Numbered from the stretch's first letter, positions 44,143 to 53,178 are shown. The stretch: 64,000 nucleotides of DNA from Atopobiaceae bacterium (GCA_017941705.1 JAGAVX010000146.1:20806-84805), one strand, 5' to 3'. Notes: generated from the sequence alone by a model not told the origin. A program made the numbers and translations.

Positions 44143-44577
44143 ATGGCAGACGAACAGACACTACCAGAAGCGCGGGATAAGGACCGGCTCGACCAGTTTG
44201 GTGAGACTGCCGTAAAGGTCGCCGCCTCTGCCGTGCTTGCCACGACGCTGGTCGGGGCCCTCAATGAGCCTCCGCGCACCGATCTCATGACGCTGCCCGA
44301 GCCCGTGCCCATCATTCAGGTGTACGAGCCTGTCGAGGATGACGGCATTGCGGACGAGGACGACCAAGACGATGCCAGCAAGGAGAGGTGGCGGCGCATT
44401 CTGAGGCTGCTCAAGTACTTCTTGGTGGCGCTCGCACTTGTGGCCAGCATCCTGTTTGGCGCGCTGAGCGGCTGCGCGGGAGCCGTTGCGGGAACGCTGT
44501 TTCCCAGCAACGACCATCAGCAACAGAACGATCAGGTTCCGGCTCAGATCGAGGACGAGCGCGGCGTAGCTTGGTAG
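44143..44577 (+). CDS. Membrane protein of unknown function
   Basis: A 144-residue protein with a weakly hydrophobic segment at about 25-40, a very acidic middle (E-D-D-G-I-A-D-E-D-D-Q-D-D) and one strong membrane helix at about 85-110, then a polar Q/N-rich tail. No domain recognised. ATG 44143 follows GGAAGG at good spacing. It is 46 bp upstream of the polyprenol-kinase-like gene in the same direction, so cotranscription is likely. Confidence 0.68.
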   Translation: MADEQTLPEARDKDRLDQFGETAVKVAASAVLATTLVGALNEPPRTDLMTLPEPVPIIQVYEPVEDDGIADEDDQDDASKERWRRILRLLKYFLVALALVASILFGALSGCAGAVAGTLFPSNDHQQQNDQVPAQIEDERGVAW

Positions 44578-44623
44578 GCGAGAGGCAAAGGCCTAGCGAT
44601 AGCTGGTGTTGGGAGATTTACGT

Positions 44624-45307
44624 ATGGAGATGCCGACGGTTGAGAGCGTGGCCTCGTGTCTTCTTGCGTATCTCGGATTTCTCGCTCCAGCGGTGATGGC
44701 CCTTCTGGCTGTCTATGTCTTTGTTCGGCCGCCTCGCGAGGTGTTCCGCAAGCTCCTCCACATCGTGGCGTTCCTTTCGGCTCCGCTGGTTATGCATGCG
44801 GCCTCGTCATGGACGGTCGCTGCTGCCACGCTCGTGGCCTTTGGAGCCGCCGTGTGGCCAATCCTGGCCGTGGGGGAGCGGTTGCCGTGGTTTGCCAGCC
44901 TCTTCGTGCAACGTCGCCCTCACGAGGTCAGGAGAAGCCTCTTGCTGCTGTTCTGGGGTGACGCGGCTATCGTTGCCTGGTGTTGGGGATTGTGCGGTAA
45001 GCCTCAGGTGGCTGTGGCCTCGATTCTCATGTGGGGCTTTGGCGATGCGGCGGCCGCGCTTGTGGGAAAACGCTTTGGGCGACACCGCATCTCGCTCCCG
45101 TTTGCCGACCACAAGAAGACTTGGGAGGGGAGTGCGGCGATGTTCTGTGTCGAGCTGATGCTTGGCATAGTCTGCCTCGGTCCCTCTCCTGCGGTGGTGC
45201 TCGCTGCCCTTGCGGGGACATATGTCGAGCTCATCACGCATGGCGGGTACGATACCATCACCGTGCCTGTCGCAAACGCTGCGGTACTGCTCCTGCTTGG
45301 CGCGTAG
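44624..45307 (+). CDS. Diacylglycerol/polyprenol (dolichol/phytol) kinase family membrane protein
   Basis: A 227-residue protein with about six hydrophobic helices. It carries motifs of the CTP-dependent lipid kinase family: R-K-L-L-H-I near residue 42, G-F-G-D-A-A-A-A-L-V-G-K-R-F-G-R near 135-150, K-T-W-E-G-S near 160 and a final E-L-I-T-H-G-G-Y-D-T-I-T-V-P. The family phosphorylates dolichol, phytol or similar isoprenoid alcohols; CdsA-like activity is a less likely alternative. ATG 44624 sits nine bases after GGGAGA. Confidence 0.85.
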   Translation: MEMPTVESVASCLLAYLGFLAPAVMALLAVYVFVRPPREVFRKLLHIVAFLSAPLVMHAASSWTVAAATLVAFGAAVWPILAVGERLPWFASLFVQRRPHEVRRSLLLLFWGDAAIVAWCWGLCGKPQVAVASILMWGFGDAAAALVGKRFGRHRISLPFADHKKTWEGSAAMFCVELMLGIVCLGPSPAVVLAALAGTYVELITHGGYDTITVPVANAAVLLLLGA

Positions 45308-45355
45308 CAGTTGGCCGGCACCGGCCCGTCTCCGCCGCGCAAGTTCCGCTTGGTC

Positions 45356-45390
45356 AAAAAGCGCGCCCCGAGAATCTCTCGGGGCGCGCT
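45356..45390 (-). terminator. Terminator of the hydrogenase operon
   Basis: On the minus strand a perfect 12-bp GC-rich stem (GCGCGCCCCGAG / CTCGGGGCGCGC) is followed by TTTTTGACC. It lies 25 bp after the hydA stop. Confidence 0.9.
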
Positions 45391-45414
45391 CAACTTGCGG
45401 GTCGTGCGGGCTAC

Positions 45415-47169
45415 TTACTCCTTGGGATACCTCTCACGGGCAACGTAGCTCGTATGGAGGGCGTGATGCGCCTCGCCCTTGCCATAGCCCTCGGTGTACC
45501 ACTCGTCGTAGAGCTTGATGATCGAGGGGTTCTCGTGGGACATGCGGAGCGTCATGGCCGCGTCGGCGTCGTAGAGGGCCTTTGCGCGGACGGCCTTCAG
45601 GTCGACGGTGTCGCGCACCCACTGCGGCTGGATGGGCTGGCCGCCACCGTTGACGCAGCCACCCGGGCAGCCCATGATCTCGATGAAGCTCCAGCCCTCG
45701 GGGTTGCCGGCGGCGAGCTTCTCCATGACATACTGGGCACCCTTGCCGCTCGAGGCGACGCAGAGCTTGAGGTCGGTGCCGGCCACGTTGACCGTGGCCT
45801 CCTTGACCATGTCGGTGCCGCGGACTGCGGTGAGGTCGATGGCCTCGGTCGCGCCGTTGAGCCAAGCGTTGGCGGTACGGACGGCTGCCTCCATGACGCC
45901 ACCGGTCGCGCCAAAGATGACGGCTGCGCCGGTGTCGTCGCCTAGGGGATCGTCGAACTCCTCGTCGGGGAGCAGCTCGAACTTCAGGCCGGACTTCTTG
46001 ATGAGGTAGCCGAGCTCACGCGTGGTGATGGAGATGTCGAGGTCGGGCATGCCCTCGCCGGCTGCGGACTGGTCGTCGCGGCCGATCTCGAACTTCTTGG
46101 CGGTGCAGGGCATGACGGAGACAGAGACGATGTCCTTGGGGTCGATGCCCATCTTCTTGGCAAAGTAGGTCTTGGTGACCGCACCCTGCATCTGCTGCGG
46201 GGACTTGCAGGTGGACAGGTGCGGGAGCAGCTCGGGATAGTAGTACTCGCAGAACTTGACCCAGCCGGGGCTGCAGGACGTGATCATGGGCAGCACGCCG
46301 CCGTTCTGGATGCGCTGCACCAGCTCGTTGGCCTCCTCGACGATGGTGAGGTCGGCGCCGAAGTCGGTGTCGAAGACCTTGTCGAAGCCCAGGCGACGCA
46401 GGGCCGCGACCATCTTGCCCTCGACGTTGGTGCCGGGAGCCATGCCAAAGCTCTCGCCGAGCTGGGCACGGACGGACGGGGCGGTCTGGACGACCACGTA
46501 CTTGGACGGATCGGCGATGGCTGCCATGACCTTGTCGGTGTCGTCGCGCACGGTGAGGGCACCGGTGGGGCAGACGACCGTGCACTGGCCGCAGGAGATG
46601 CAGGGGACGTCCTTGAGCAGGCGGTTGAACGGCGAGCCGATGTTGGTGTCGATACCGCGGTCGTTGGCGCCGATGACGCTCACGAACTGCTCGTTGCAGG
46701 CCGCGACGCAGCGACGGCAGAGGATGCACTTGTTGTTGTCCCTCACGAGGTGCGGCACCGAGTAGTCGATCTCGTAGGTGGGCTTGAAGCCCTCGAAGGC
46801 GTCCTCGTCGACGCCGTACTCCAGGCAGAGCTTCTGAAGCTCGCAGTCAGTGGAGCGCGGGCACGAGAGGCACTTCTTGTCGTGGGTGGAGAGAATGAGC
46901 TCGAGGGTCGTCTTGCGATACTTCCTGACCTTCTCGGAGTTGGTCTGGATCTCCATGCCCTCGGCGACGGGGTACACGCAGGCCGTCACGAGGCCCCTGG
47001 TGCCGGTAGCCTCGACGATGCAGATGCGGCACGCACCGATCTCGTTCTTCTCTTTCATGTAGCACAGGGTCGGGATCTCGACGCCTGCCTTGCGGGCTGC
47101 CTCGAGGATCGTGGAACCCTCGGGCACGCTTACGGCGATGCCGTTAACTTTGACATTAACCATATTCAT
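45415..47169 (-). CDS. hydA: [FeFe]-hydrogenase catalytic subunit of the bifurcating HydABC complex
   Basis: A 584-residue enzyme that makes or consumes H2. In order it has a 2Fe-2S domain (C-Y-M...G-A-C-R-I-C), the H-x3-C 4Fe-4S site (H-D-K-K-C-L-S-C), two 4Fe-4S motifs (C-I-L-C-R-R-C-V-A-A-C and C-I-S-C-G-Q-C-T-V-V-C-P) and the H-cluster domain with all three signatures intact: T-S-C-S-P-G-W, M-P-C-T-A-K-K-F-E and E-I-M-G-C-P-G-G-C-V-N-G-G-G-Q-P. The small-subunit-like tail follows. It lacks the extra C-terminal 2Fe-2S domain of the Thermotoga type. Last gene of the operon, 15 bp after hydB. Confidence 0.96.
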   Translation of the reverse strand: MNMVNVKVNGIAVSVPEGSTILEAARKAGVEIPTLCYMKEKNEIGACRICIVEATGTRGLVTACVYPVAEGMEIQTNSEKVRKYRKTTLELILSTHDKKCLSCPRSTDCELQKLCLEYGVDEDAFEGFKPTYEIDYSVPHLVRDNNKCILCRRCVAACNEQFVSVIGANDRGIDTNIGSPFNRLLKDVPCISCGQCTVVCPTGALTVRDDTDKVMAAIADPSKYVVVQTAPSVRAQLGESFGMAPGTNVEGKMVAALRRLGFDKVFDTDFGADLTIVEEANELVQRIQNGGVLPMITSCSPGWVKFCEYYYPELLPHLSTCKSPQQMQGAVTKTYFAKKMGIDPKDIVSVSVMPCTAKKFEIGRDDQSAAGEGMPDLDISITTRELGYLIKKSGLKFELLPDEEFDDPLGDDTGAAVIFGATGGVMEAAVRTANAWLNGATEAIDLTAVRGTDMVKEATVNVAGTDLKLCVASSGKGAQYVMEKLAAGNPEGWSFIEIMGCPGGCVNGGGQPIQPQWVRDTVDLKAVRAKALYDADAAMTLRMSHENPSIIKLYDEWYTEGYGKGEAHHALHTSYVARERYPKE

Positions 47170-47184
47170 ACCTACAGGGCTCCT

Positions 47185-49005
47185 CTACTGCTTGCTGATC
47201 GCGTGGAACTTACAGTTGCTCATGCAGGCACCGCACTTGATGCACTTCTCGGGATTGATGTGGTACGACGGGCGCTTGTGACCCGGTGCCACATAATCCG
47301 TCTGCTCGATCGTGTTGACGGGGCAGTTGCGCGCGCACAGGCCGCAGCCGATGCACTTGTCCTTGTCGATCGTGAACGTCAGGAGGTCCTTGCAGACGCC
47401 GGCGGGGCACTTCTTGTCCTGCACGTGGGCGATGTACTCGTCACGGAAGAACTTGAGCGTCGCCAGAACCGGGTTGGGTGCCGTCTGGCCGAGGCCGCAC
47501 AGCGAGTTGGTCTTGATGTAGTTGCAGAGATCCTCGATGGCGTCGAGGTCCTCCATGGTCCCCTTGCCAGAGGTGATCTTGTCGAGGAGCTCGAGGAGCC
47601 TCTTGGTGCCCACGCGGCAGGGGGTGCACTTGCCGCAGGACTCGTCAACGGTGAACTCGAGGAAGAACTTGGCCATGTCGACCATGCAGGTGTCCTCGTC
47701 CATGACGATCAGGCCGCCGGAGCCCATCATGCAGCCGATGGCGGTGAGGTTGTCGTAGTCGACCTCGGTGTCGATCAGGCTCGCGGGGATGCAGCCGCCG
47801 GAGGGGCCGCCGGTCTGGGCGGCCTTGAACTTCTTGCCGTTGGGGATGCCGCCGCCGATCTCGTAGATGATGTGCTCGAGGGTCGTGCCCATCGGGATCT
47901 CGACGAGGCCGGTGTGGTTGATCTTGCCGCCCAGGGCGAAGACCTTGGTGCCCTTGGAGCGCTCGGTGCCCATGGAGGCAAACCACTCGGCGCCACGCAG
48001 GATGATCTGCGGGATGTTGGCGAAGGTCTCGACGTTGTTCTCGACGGTGGGCTTGCCGAACAGGCCCTTGACGGCCGGGAACGGGGGACGCGGGCGGGGC
48101 TCGCCGCGGTTGCCCTCGATCGAGGTCATGAGTGCCGTCTCCTCGCCGCACACGAAGGCGCCGGCGCCAAGGCGGATCTCGATGTCAAAGTCAAAGCCCG
48201 AGTCGAAGATGTTCTCGCCGAGCAGGCCGTACTCGCGGGCCTGGGCGATGGCGATGGACAGGCGCTTGACGGCGATGGGGTACTCGGCGCGCACGTAGAC
48301 GTAGCCCTTTGAGCATCCGCAGGCATAGCCGCAGATGGTCATGGCCTCGATGATGCTGTGCGGGTCGCCCTCGAGCACGGAGCGGTCCATGAATGCGCCG
48401 GGGTCGCCCTCGTCGGCGTTGCAGACCACGTACTTGATGTCAGCCTTGTTGGGGGCGCAGAGGCTCCACTTGCGGCCGGTGGGGAAGCCACCGCCGCCAC
48501 GACCGCGCAGGCCGGAGTCGCTGACGACCTTGATGACCTCTTCGGGGGTCATCTCGGTGAGGACCTTGCCCAGTGCCGCGTAGCCGTCCATCGCGATGTA
48601 CTCGTCGATGTCCTCGGGGTTGATGACGCCGCAGTTGCGCAGAACGACGCGGTTCTGGGTCTTGTAGAAGGTGGTGTCGTTAAGGGCGATGTTGCCGAAC
48701 TCGTCGGCCTCGGCCTTGCCATGGTCGTCGTAGACGAGGCGCTCGACGCGGCGGCCCTTGAGCAGGTGCTCGCTGACGATCTCCTCGACGTCCTCGACGG
48801 TGACCCTGCTGTAGAACGTGCCGTCAGGGTACACGATGACGACGGGGCCAAGCTCGCACAGGCCAAAGCAGCCCGTCCTGACCAGCTTGATCTCGTCCTG
48901 GAGGTCGTTCTTCTCGATCTCGGCCTCGAACCTATCCTGGATTTGCTGGCTTCCCGAAGAGGTGCACCCGGTACCGCCACAGATAAGGACTTGTGAACGA
49001 ATCAC
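47185..49005 (-). CDS. hydB: NuoF-like flavoprotein subunit of the bifurcating hydrogenase
   Basis: A 606-residue NAD(H)- and FMN-binding subunit. It starts with a thioredoxin-like 2Fe-2S domain (C-G-G-T-G-C-T-S-S-G...C-F-G-L-C-E), then the NuoF domain with G-R-G-G-G-G-F-P-T-G-R-K-W near 170 and C-N-A-D-E-G-D-P-G-A-F, an SLBB segment, the N3-type cluster motif S-C-G-K-C-T-P-C-R-V-G and, at the C-terminus, two 4Fe-4S motifs (C-I-G-C-G-L-C-A-R-N-C-P, C-I-K-C-G-A-C-M-S-N-C). This is the site of flavin-based electron bifurcation in HydABC complexes. GTG start after GGGAGG. Confidence 0.95.
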   Translation of the reverse strand: MIRSQVLICGGTGCTSSGSQQIQDRFEAEIEKNDLQDEIKLVRTGCFGLCELGPVVIVYPDGTFYSRVTVEDVEEIVSEHLLKGRRVERLVYDDHGKAEADEFGNIALNDTTFYKTQNRVVLRNCGVINPEDIDEYIAMDGYAALGKVLTEMTPEEVIKVVSDSGLRGRGGGGFPTGRKWSLCAPNKADIKYVVCNADEGDPGAFMDRSVLEGDPHSIIEAMTICGYACGCSKGYVYVRAEYPIAVKRLSIAIAQAREYGLLGENIFDSGFDFDIEIRLGAGAFVCGEETALMTSIEGNRGEPRPRPPFPAVKGLFGKPTVENNVETFANIPQIILRGAEWFASMGTERSKGTKVFALGGKINHTGLVEIPMGTTLEHIIYEIGGGIPNGKKFKAAQTGGPSGGCIPASLIDTEVDYDNLTAIGCMMGSGGLIVMDEDTCMVDMAKFFLEFTVDESCGKCTPCRVGTKRLLELLDKITSGKGTMEDLDAIEDLCNYIKTNSLCGLGQTAPNPVLATLKFFRDEYIAHVQDKKCPAGVCKDLLTFTIDKDKCIGCGLCARNCPVNTIEQTDYVAPGHKRPSYHINPEKCIKCGACMSNCKFHAISKQ

Positions 49006-49020
49006 AATAAACCTCCCAAC

Positions 49021-49392
49021 TTACACCGCAACGGTTCCAATGGTGTACTCGGAAACGACCTTGCCGCCCTTGAGATGCTTCTCGATGACCTCCTGGGCCT
49101 TCTCGGGATTCATCTTGACGTAGGTGACCTTCTCCTTGCCGGGCTCGAAGACCTCGACGACGGGCTCGTACTGGCAGATGCCGATACAACCGGTCTGCGT
49201 CACGGTGACCTTGCCCTCCAGGCCCTCCTTGTTGACACCCTCGACGAAGGCGTTCAAGACGGGACGTGCGCCTGCCGCGATGCCGCAGGTGGCCATGCCG
49301 ACGACGACACGTGCGCCCTCCATACCATCGCGCAGGACAACCTTGTCCTTCATGCGGTTCTTGATCGCCTGCAACTCAGCTAGTGATTTCAT
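49021..49392 (-). CDS. Thioredoxin-like [2Fe-2S] ferredoxin (HydD/HndB-like)
   Basis: A 123-residue thioredoxin-fold ferredoxin. Cluster cysteines are in M-A-T-C-G-I-A-A-G-A and T-G-C-I-G-I-C-Q-Y-E-P, the usual four-cysteine layout. It is similar to the N-terminal domain of hydB and to HndB of NADP-reducing hydrogenases. Start ATG 49392 follows GGAGAGGA; an upstream TTG would add two residues. It probably shuttles electrons within the hydrogenase complex. Gap to hydB is 15 bp. Confidence 0.9.
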   Translation of the reverse strand: MKSLAELQAIKNRMKDKVVLRDGMEGARVVVGMATCGIAAGARPVLNAFVEGVNKEGLEGKVTVTQTGCIGICQYEPVVEVFEPGKEKVTYVKMNPEKAQEVIEKHLKGGKVVSEYTIGTVAV

Positions 49393-49394
49393 AC

Positions 49395-49973
49395 TCAATC
49401 CTCTCCGTTAGGCCCGCTGTCTTCTGGCTGCGTTTCGTACTGTTCTCGCAGGTATCCCCCTATCCACTCCATAACATCATAGCTGTTAAGAGGTACATCT
49501 TCTAGCACCTCCCGTAGCTGCCTTGTGTCCAACTCCACGATGCGTTCACCCTGTTGGTGGCGGAACAGGAAATCGGTGTCGGGATGACCCTGGATGAGGG
49601 TCAGGACCGACGCGCTTACGTCGCCAAGGGGCGTGAAGTCGATGTGGTTCATGTCGAAAGTCGCCGTCACGTGGGTCCCGTGCTCCACGGGGTTCTCCTC
49701 CTGCGTGACGGAGCTGATCGTGAGGCTGCCGCCCGTCTGCTCGCATGCGAGCTTGAGCAGCGGTATGCCCATGCCGACCTTCCTGGTCGTTCTCGTGGTG
49801 TAGAAGGGGTCGGTCACGGAGCGCACGATGTCCTCGCTCATGCCGCACCCGTCGTCCACGATCTCGAGCTTGAGCTTGCCATCCTGCTCCGTGAGCAGGA
49901 TCTGCGTCAGCGTGGCGCCCGCCTTCACGGAGTTCTCGGCCACGTCCAGGATGTTCAGTGATAGCTCTTTCAT
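49395..49973 (-). CDS. GHKL ATPase-domain protein of the hydrogenase operon
   Basis: A 192-residue protein with a histidine-kinase-type ATPase domain: N-box L-N-I-L-D-V-A-E-N-S-V-K at 5-16, G1 box E-I-V-D-D-G-C-G-M near 38-46, F-box D-P-F-Y-T-T-R and G2 box G-M-G-I-P-L near 70. It has no phosphoacceptor histidine domain or sensor. Similar proteins sit next to sensory [FeFe]-hydrogenase genes in other anaerobes. The ATG at 49973 is used; a GTG nine bases earlier is possible. Stop lies 2 bp before the next start. Confidence 0.85.
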   Translation of the reverse strand: MKELSLNILDVAENSVKAGATLTQILLTEQDGKLKLEIVDDGCGMSEDIVRSVTDPFYTTRTTRKVGMGIPLLKLACEQTGGSLTISSVTQEENPVEHGTHVTATFDMNHIDFTPLGDVSASVLTLIQGHPDTDFLFRHQQGERIVELDTRQLREVLEDVPLNSYDVMEWIGGYLREQYETQPEDSGPNGED

Positions 49974-49992
49974 ACATGCCACCAGTTGCTAG

Positions 49993-50733
49993 CTAAACGT
50001 ACTGTCTCAGTTCTTCGAACACTTTCTTGCGTACCAGCTCCTCGCCGTGGAGGTCCTCGTCGAACTCGAAGAAGTCGTTGTCCGTGCCCTCCCTGAGCTG
50101 GTCCAGGTAATGGGCGTCGGAGCTAAACAGGAGATGCACCTCCTCGAGCCCATAGGTGCGAACGTATTCGTCTCGTTTGTCGCGATCGTGCAGCTCGGCG
50201 AGGTGAAAGCCCGCGTAGTGCGGGAAGTCGCCCAGGATCTCGATCGCCCCGTTCGCCGGACGGTCGATGTGCGCCGGATAGCAGATTCCGTTGTACTTGG
50301 CGGCCAGGGCCGGGGCTTCGTCGAGGGCCACGGTGGTCGCGTTGATGAGCAGGTCTTCCTCGTGGCCGATGACCTCGTCATTCTCGTCGAGGATCAGCTG
50401 CTCGCCAAAGATGTCCTCACGGTTCTTGACGCGCACGCGCCTCGTGTCGATCTCGTCGTTGAACGCGAGCGCGTCCTCGAGGGTCTCGAACAGGCAGACC
50501 GCGTGGATGTCCTCCGACGTGGTCAGCTCCATCCCCGCGACGGGAACCACGCCGTATCTCCTGGCTGCCGCAAAGAAGGCGGGGCAGTTTCTCGAGCTGT
50601 TGTGGTCGGTGAGCGCCATGATGCGGACACCGTTGAGAAACGCCATGCCGGCAAGGTTGTTGGGCGTGTTGTCAGCGTCTCCGCAGGGGGAGAGGCAGGA
50701 GTGCACGTGGAAGTCGTAGTAGAACTTCTTCAT
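49993..50733 (-). CDS. PHP-domain phosphoesterase-like protein
   Basis: A 246-residue protein with the PHP metal-binding motifs: D-F-H-V-H-S-C at 7-13, the A-L-T-D-H-N-S-S segment near 40, and later H-I-D-R-P and S-D-A-H-Y. PHP proteins act as trinuclear-metal phosphatases or nucleases. Its position in hydrogenase operons of anaerobes is recurrent, but the substrate there is unknown. Tandem arrangement with DRTGG and ATPase genes suggests a part in signalling. Confidence 0.9.
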   Translation of the reverse strand: MKKFYYDFHVHSCLSPCGDADNTPNNLAGMAFLNGVRIMALTDHNSSRNCPAFFAAARRYGVVPVAGMELTTSEDIHAVCLFETLEDALAFNDEIDTRRVRVKNREDIFGEQLILDENDEVIGHEEDLLINATTVALDEAPALAAKYNGICYPAHIDRPANGAIEILGDFPHYAGFHLAELHDRDKRDEYVRTYGLEEVHLLFSSDAHYLDQLREGTDNDFFEFDEDLHGEELVRKKVFEELRQYV

Positions 50734-50743
50734 GGTCGTATGC

Positions 50744-51070
50744 CTAGGAGATGAGCCCTGCGAGTAGCACTGCGGTCTCGTAGATTGGCTGGCTGCTGGT
50801 CAGGACGTTGATCTCCTTCTCCTCGGCGGTCTTTGCGATGTCCTCGGGAAGCTCCACGCCCTCGGCCAGGATCACGCATGAGGTGTCGGCGAGGCTTGCG
50901 ACGGCAATAACGTTCACGTTGTTCATGATCGTGATCCACGCGTTGTCCATCTGCGCGCGACCCATGACCCAGCTCAGCAGGTCGCCGATGTAGACGCCGT
51001 CGATGACTCGGTCACCGTCGGGTAGCGTAACCGGCTTGAACCCATGCCCTAGCAGTTCCTTGACCAGCAA
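50744..51070 (-). CDS. DRTGG-domain protein (downstream copy)
   Basis: A 108-residue protein resembling a stand-alone DRTGG domain, with V-I-D-G-V-Y-I-G-D-L-L-S-W-V near 23-36 and a Rossmann-like alternation of strands and helices. DRTGG domains occur with CBS domains in nucleotide-sensing proteins. The start appears to be TTG at 51070, preceded by GAGGTGATC; no ATG fits better. A related gene lies three positions upstream in the same operon. Confidence 0.82.
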   Translation of the reverse strand: MLVKELLGHGFKPVTLPDGDRVIDGVYIGDLLSWVMGRAQMDNAWITIMNNVNVIAVASLADTSCVILAEGVELPEDIAKTAEEKEINVLTSSQPIYETAVLLAGLIS

Positions 51071-51093
51071 ATCAGATCACCTCGCTCCTCTCG

Positions 51094-52341
51094 CTACTTA
51101 AGAATCTTGCAGTCCTCAAGGCTTGCGTTTCCCTTGACGATGTCCTCTGCCAGCGCGCGGCAGCTCGGTGCGCCGCATGCGCCGCAGTCGATGCCCGGCA
51201 GCGAGTTGCGCAGCTTCTGGATGTCCGCCATCATCCGCATGGACTCGGCCATGTTGTGTGACAGCAGCGTCATCGGCTCATAGACGGGCAGGTCGTTGAA
51301 CAGGTAGAGCTCGGGGATGTACTCCTGCTCCTCCTGCGAGAGGAAGTTCTTGGAGACCGGCAGGTACCTTCTCAGCGACTGGAGCCTGGTCTTTGCGATG
51401 TAGGGATTCTGCACCGTGAGCACGCCTCCGACGCAGCCGGCCGTGCAGGCGTCCAGCTCGATGAACTTGACATGGGGTATGTTGCCGTCCTCAATCTGGT
51501 CCAGCACCTTGATGACGTTCTCGATGCCGTCGGCTGCGAGGTACTCGTCGTTGAAGAGGGCCGTTGCCTCACCACCCGAGGTGGCCCAGCCGATGCCCAC
51601 CATGCCGGACTCCGTCATCGACTCGACGTCGCCGTTGCGCGACATCTTGCTGATGAGGCTGAAGTACACGTCGCTCATGGAGACGACCACGTCGACACCG
51701 CTCTTGTAGTCCGCAAAGCCGTTCTTGACGTAGCTGGCCTTTGCGGGGCAGGGCGAGATGAAGCAGACGCCTATCTCGTCATCCGCGAGCTCGGGATGCT
51801 GCTCCTTCGCCCGCTTTCGGGCCAGCGTCGCGGCAACCTCCATGGGAGGCAGCATGTGCATCACGTTGTCGTTGAGCGAGGGGAAGCGCAGCGCGATCAG
51901 GCGCACGATCACGGGGCACGCGGAGCTGATGACCGGGAGCTTGATGCCCTCTGTCTTGAGGTACTGCCGCGTGTAGGCGCTTACGAGCTCTGCGGCCTTC
52001 GAGACCTCGAACACGTCGTCAAAGCCGATGCGCAGCAGCCCGTCCAGCACGTAGTCCACGTCGTCGAGGTTGTCGAACTGACCGTAGAGCGAGGGTGCCG
52101 GCAGGGCGATCTTGTAGCGGAAGCGCTCCATGTCCTCGAGCTTTCCGACGACCGCCTTCTTGGCCTGGTTGTCACAGGTGCGTATGCACTCGCCGCAATC
52201 GATGCAGCGAGCGTCGTTGATCTTGGCGTGCCCGTCGGTGATCCTGATGGCCTCCGTCGGGCATCTTCTGAGACAGTTCGTGCAGCCGGTGCACTTGTTT
52301 ACGTCAAGCTTTACCGAATGCTCGTATGTGCTGCTTGCCAT
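51094..52341 (-). CDS. HydS-like putative sensory [FeFe]-hydrogenase
   Basis: A 415-residue protein with an N-terminal 2x[4Fe-4S] ferredoxin domain (C-T-G-C-T-N-C-L-R-R-C-P, C-I-D-C-G-E-C-I-R-T-C), an [FeFe]-hydrogenase large-subunit-like core, and a C-terminal C-G-A-C-G-A-P-S-C-R-A-L-A Fe-S domain. The H-cluster signatures are altered: S-S-A-C-P-V-I-V for T-S-C-x-P-x-W, S-P-C-P-A-K for M-P-C-x-x-K, and D-A-C-T-A-G-C-V-G-G for the third. The cluster cysteines remain but proton-transfer residues differ, as in group C/D sensory enzymes. It lacks the PAS domain of Thermotoga HydS. Confidence 0.9.
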   Translation of the reverse strand: MASSTYEHSVKLDVNKCTGCTNCLRRCPTEAIRITDGHAKINDARCIDCGECIRTCDNQAKKAVVGKLEDMERFRYKIALPAPSLYGQFDNLDDVDYVLDGLLRIGFDDVFEVSKAAELVSAYTRQYLKTEGIKLPVISSACPVIVRLIALRFPSLNDNVMHMLPPMEVAATLARKRAKEQHPELADDEIGVCFISPCPAKASYVKNGFADYKSGVDVVVSMSDVYFSLISKMSRNGDVESMTESGMVGIGWATSGGEATALFNDEYLAADGIENVIKVLDQIEDGNIPHVKFIELDACTAGCVGGVLTVQNPYIAKTRLQSLRRYLPVSKNFLSQEEQEYIPELYLFNDLPVYEPMTLLSHNMAESMRMMADIQKLRNSLPGIDCGACGAPSCRALAEDIVKGNASLEDCKILK

Positions 52342-52365
52342 AGGTCCCCCACCCCTGGCGGTCGG

Positions 52366-52788
52366 CTAGAGGTATACGTACATGGTGATGGTGGTGCCCA
52401 CGCCGACCATGGTGTCGATCTCCAACGTGTCGGTGTAGCGCTTCATGTTGGGAAGTCCCATTCCAGCGCCAAACCCCAGGGAGCGAATGCTGTCCGTGGC
52501 GGTGGAGAATCCCTCCTGCATCGCCTGCTCGACGTTGGGGATGCCCGGTCCCTTGTCGGCAAGGATGATCTCGATGTACTGCTCGGTCACGATGACATCG
52601 GCCGTTCCGCCGTTCGCATGGATGACCATGTTGATCTCGCCCTCGTACATGGCGATGGAGACGCGGCGGATGATGTCAGGCGACAGACCGAGCTGGCGCA
52701 GGTTCTTCTTGACCTGCGTGGACGCCTGTCCGGCGGACGTGAAGTTGTCGCCGTCGACGTCGAAATGGAAGATGAGCGGCTCAGACAT
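52366..52788 (-). CDS. RsbW-like ATPase-domain protein
   Basis: A 140-residue single ATPase-domain protein of the anti-sigma-factor kinase type. It has the N-box E-G-E-I-N-M-V-I-H-A-N near 49-59, D-K-G-P-G-I-P near 77-83 and the G-F-G-A-G-M-G-L-P lid near 104-112. It lies directly before the HydS-like gene and overlaps the upstream DRTGG gene by eight bases, so it is likely a signalling partner of the sensor rather than a sigma-factor regulator. Confidence 0.88.
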   Translation of the reverse strand: MSEPLIFHFDVDGDNFTSAGQASTQVKKNLRQLGLSPDIIRRVSIAMYEGEINMVIHANGGTADVIVTEQYIEIILADKGPGIPNVEQAMQEGFSTATDSIRSLGFGAGMGLPNMKRYTDTLEIDTMVGVGTTITMYVYL

Positions 52789-53134
52789 GGACGGCCGTCC
52801 CTATGAGCCCGTTCACATACAGCGTGCCACACGCGTCGTACATGCGCATGTCAGACGCCATCATGACGATGTCGTCGTCGGCAGCCATCTCGATCATGGC
52901 CTCGGTCGGCTTCTTCGAGCGGACGAACACGATGCACTTCATGTCCATCATCTCAGCCGTCCTGATGACCTGCGGGTTTGTAAGGCCCGTGAGCAGTACC
53001 GCTTGGTCTTTCACATACATGAGGACGTCGCTCATCATGTCGCTTCCGCATGCTGAATAGACGTCGCGATCGAGATACTCCTCACAGCACAGAACCTCTG
53101 CACCCAGAAGGTCCCTGATCTCAGAGATTTTCAT
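52781..53134 (-). CDS. DRTGG-domain protein (upstream copy)
   Basis: A 117-residue DRTGG-like protein: M-K-I-S-E-I-R-D-L-L-G-A-E-V-L at the start, then the D-M-M-S-D-V-L-M-Y segment that matches the domain's core, and a second strand-helix unit with M-K-C-I-V-F-V-R. It is related in plan to the copy at 50744. It may bind a nucleotide and report to the neighbouring ATPase-domain protein (inference). Confidence 0.82.
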   Translation of the reverse strand: MKISEIRDLLGAEVLCCEEYLDRDVYSACGSDMMSDVLMYVKDQAVLLTGLTNPQVIRTAEMMDMKCIVFVRSKKPTEAMIEMAADDDIVMMASDMRMYDACGTLYVNGLIGTAVHV

Positions 53135-53178
53135 GTTCTACGTCCCTCTACGCGTGGCGTGCCACTTTGAATCGACGG

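Noticed and set aside
46219..48312. Long plus-strand open reading frame across hydA and hydB
   Set aside because: It runs opposite to two certain hydrogenase genes and has the repetitive V/L/A/D/H composition of antisense frames.
52366..52788. RsbW-like protein as kinase of the STAS protein at 16589
   Set aside because: It is locked in the hydrogenase operon between the DRTGG and HydS genes, as in other anaerobes, so a role with the sensor is more likely.
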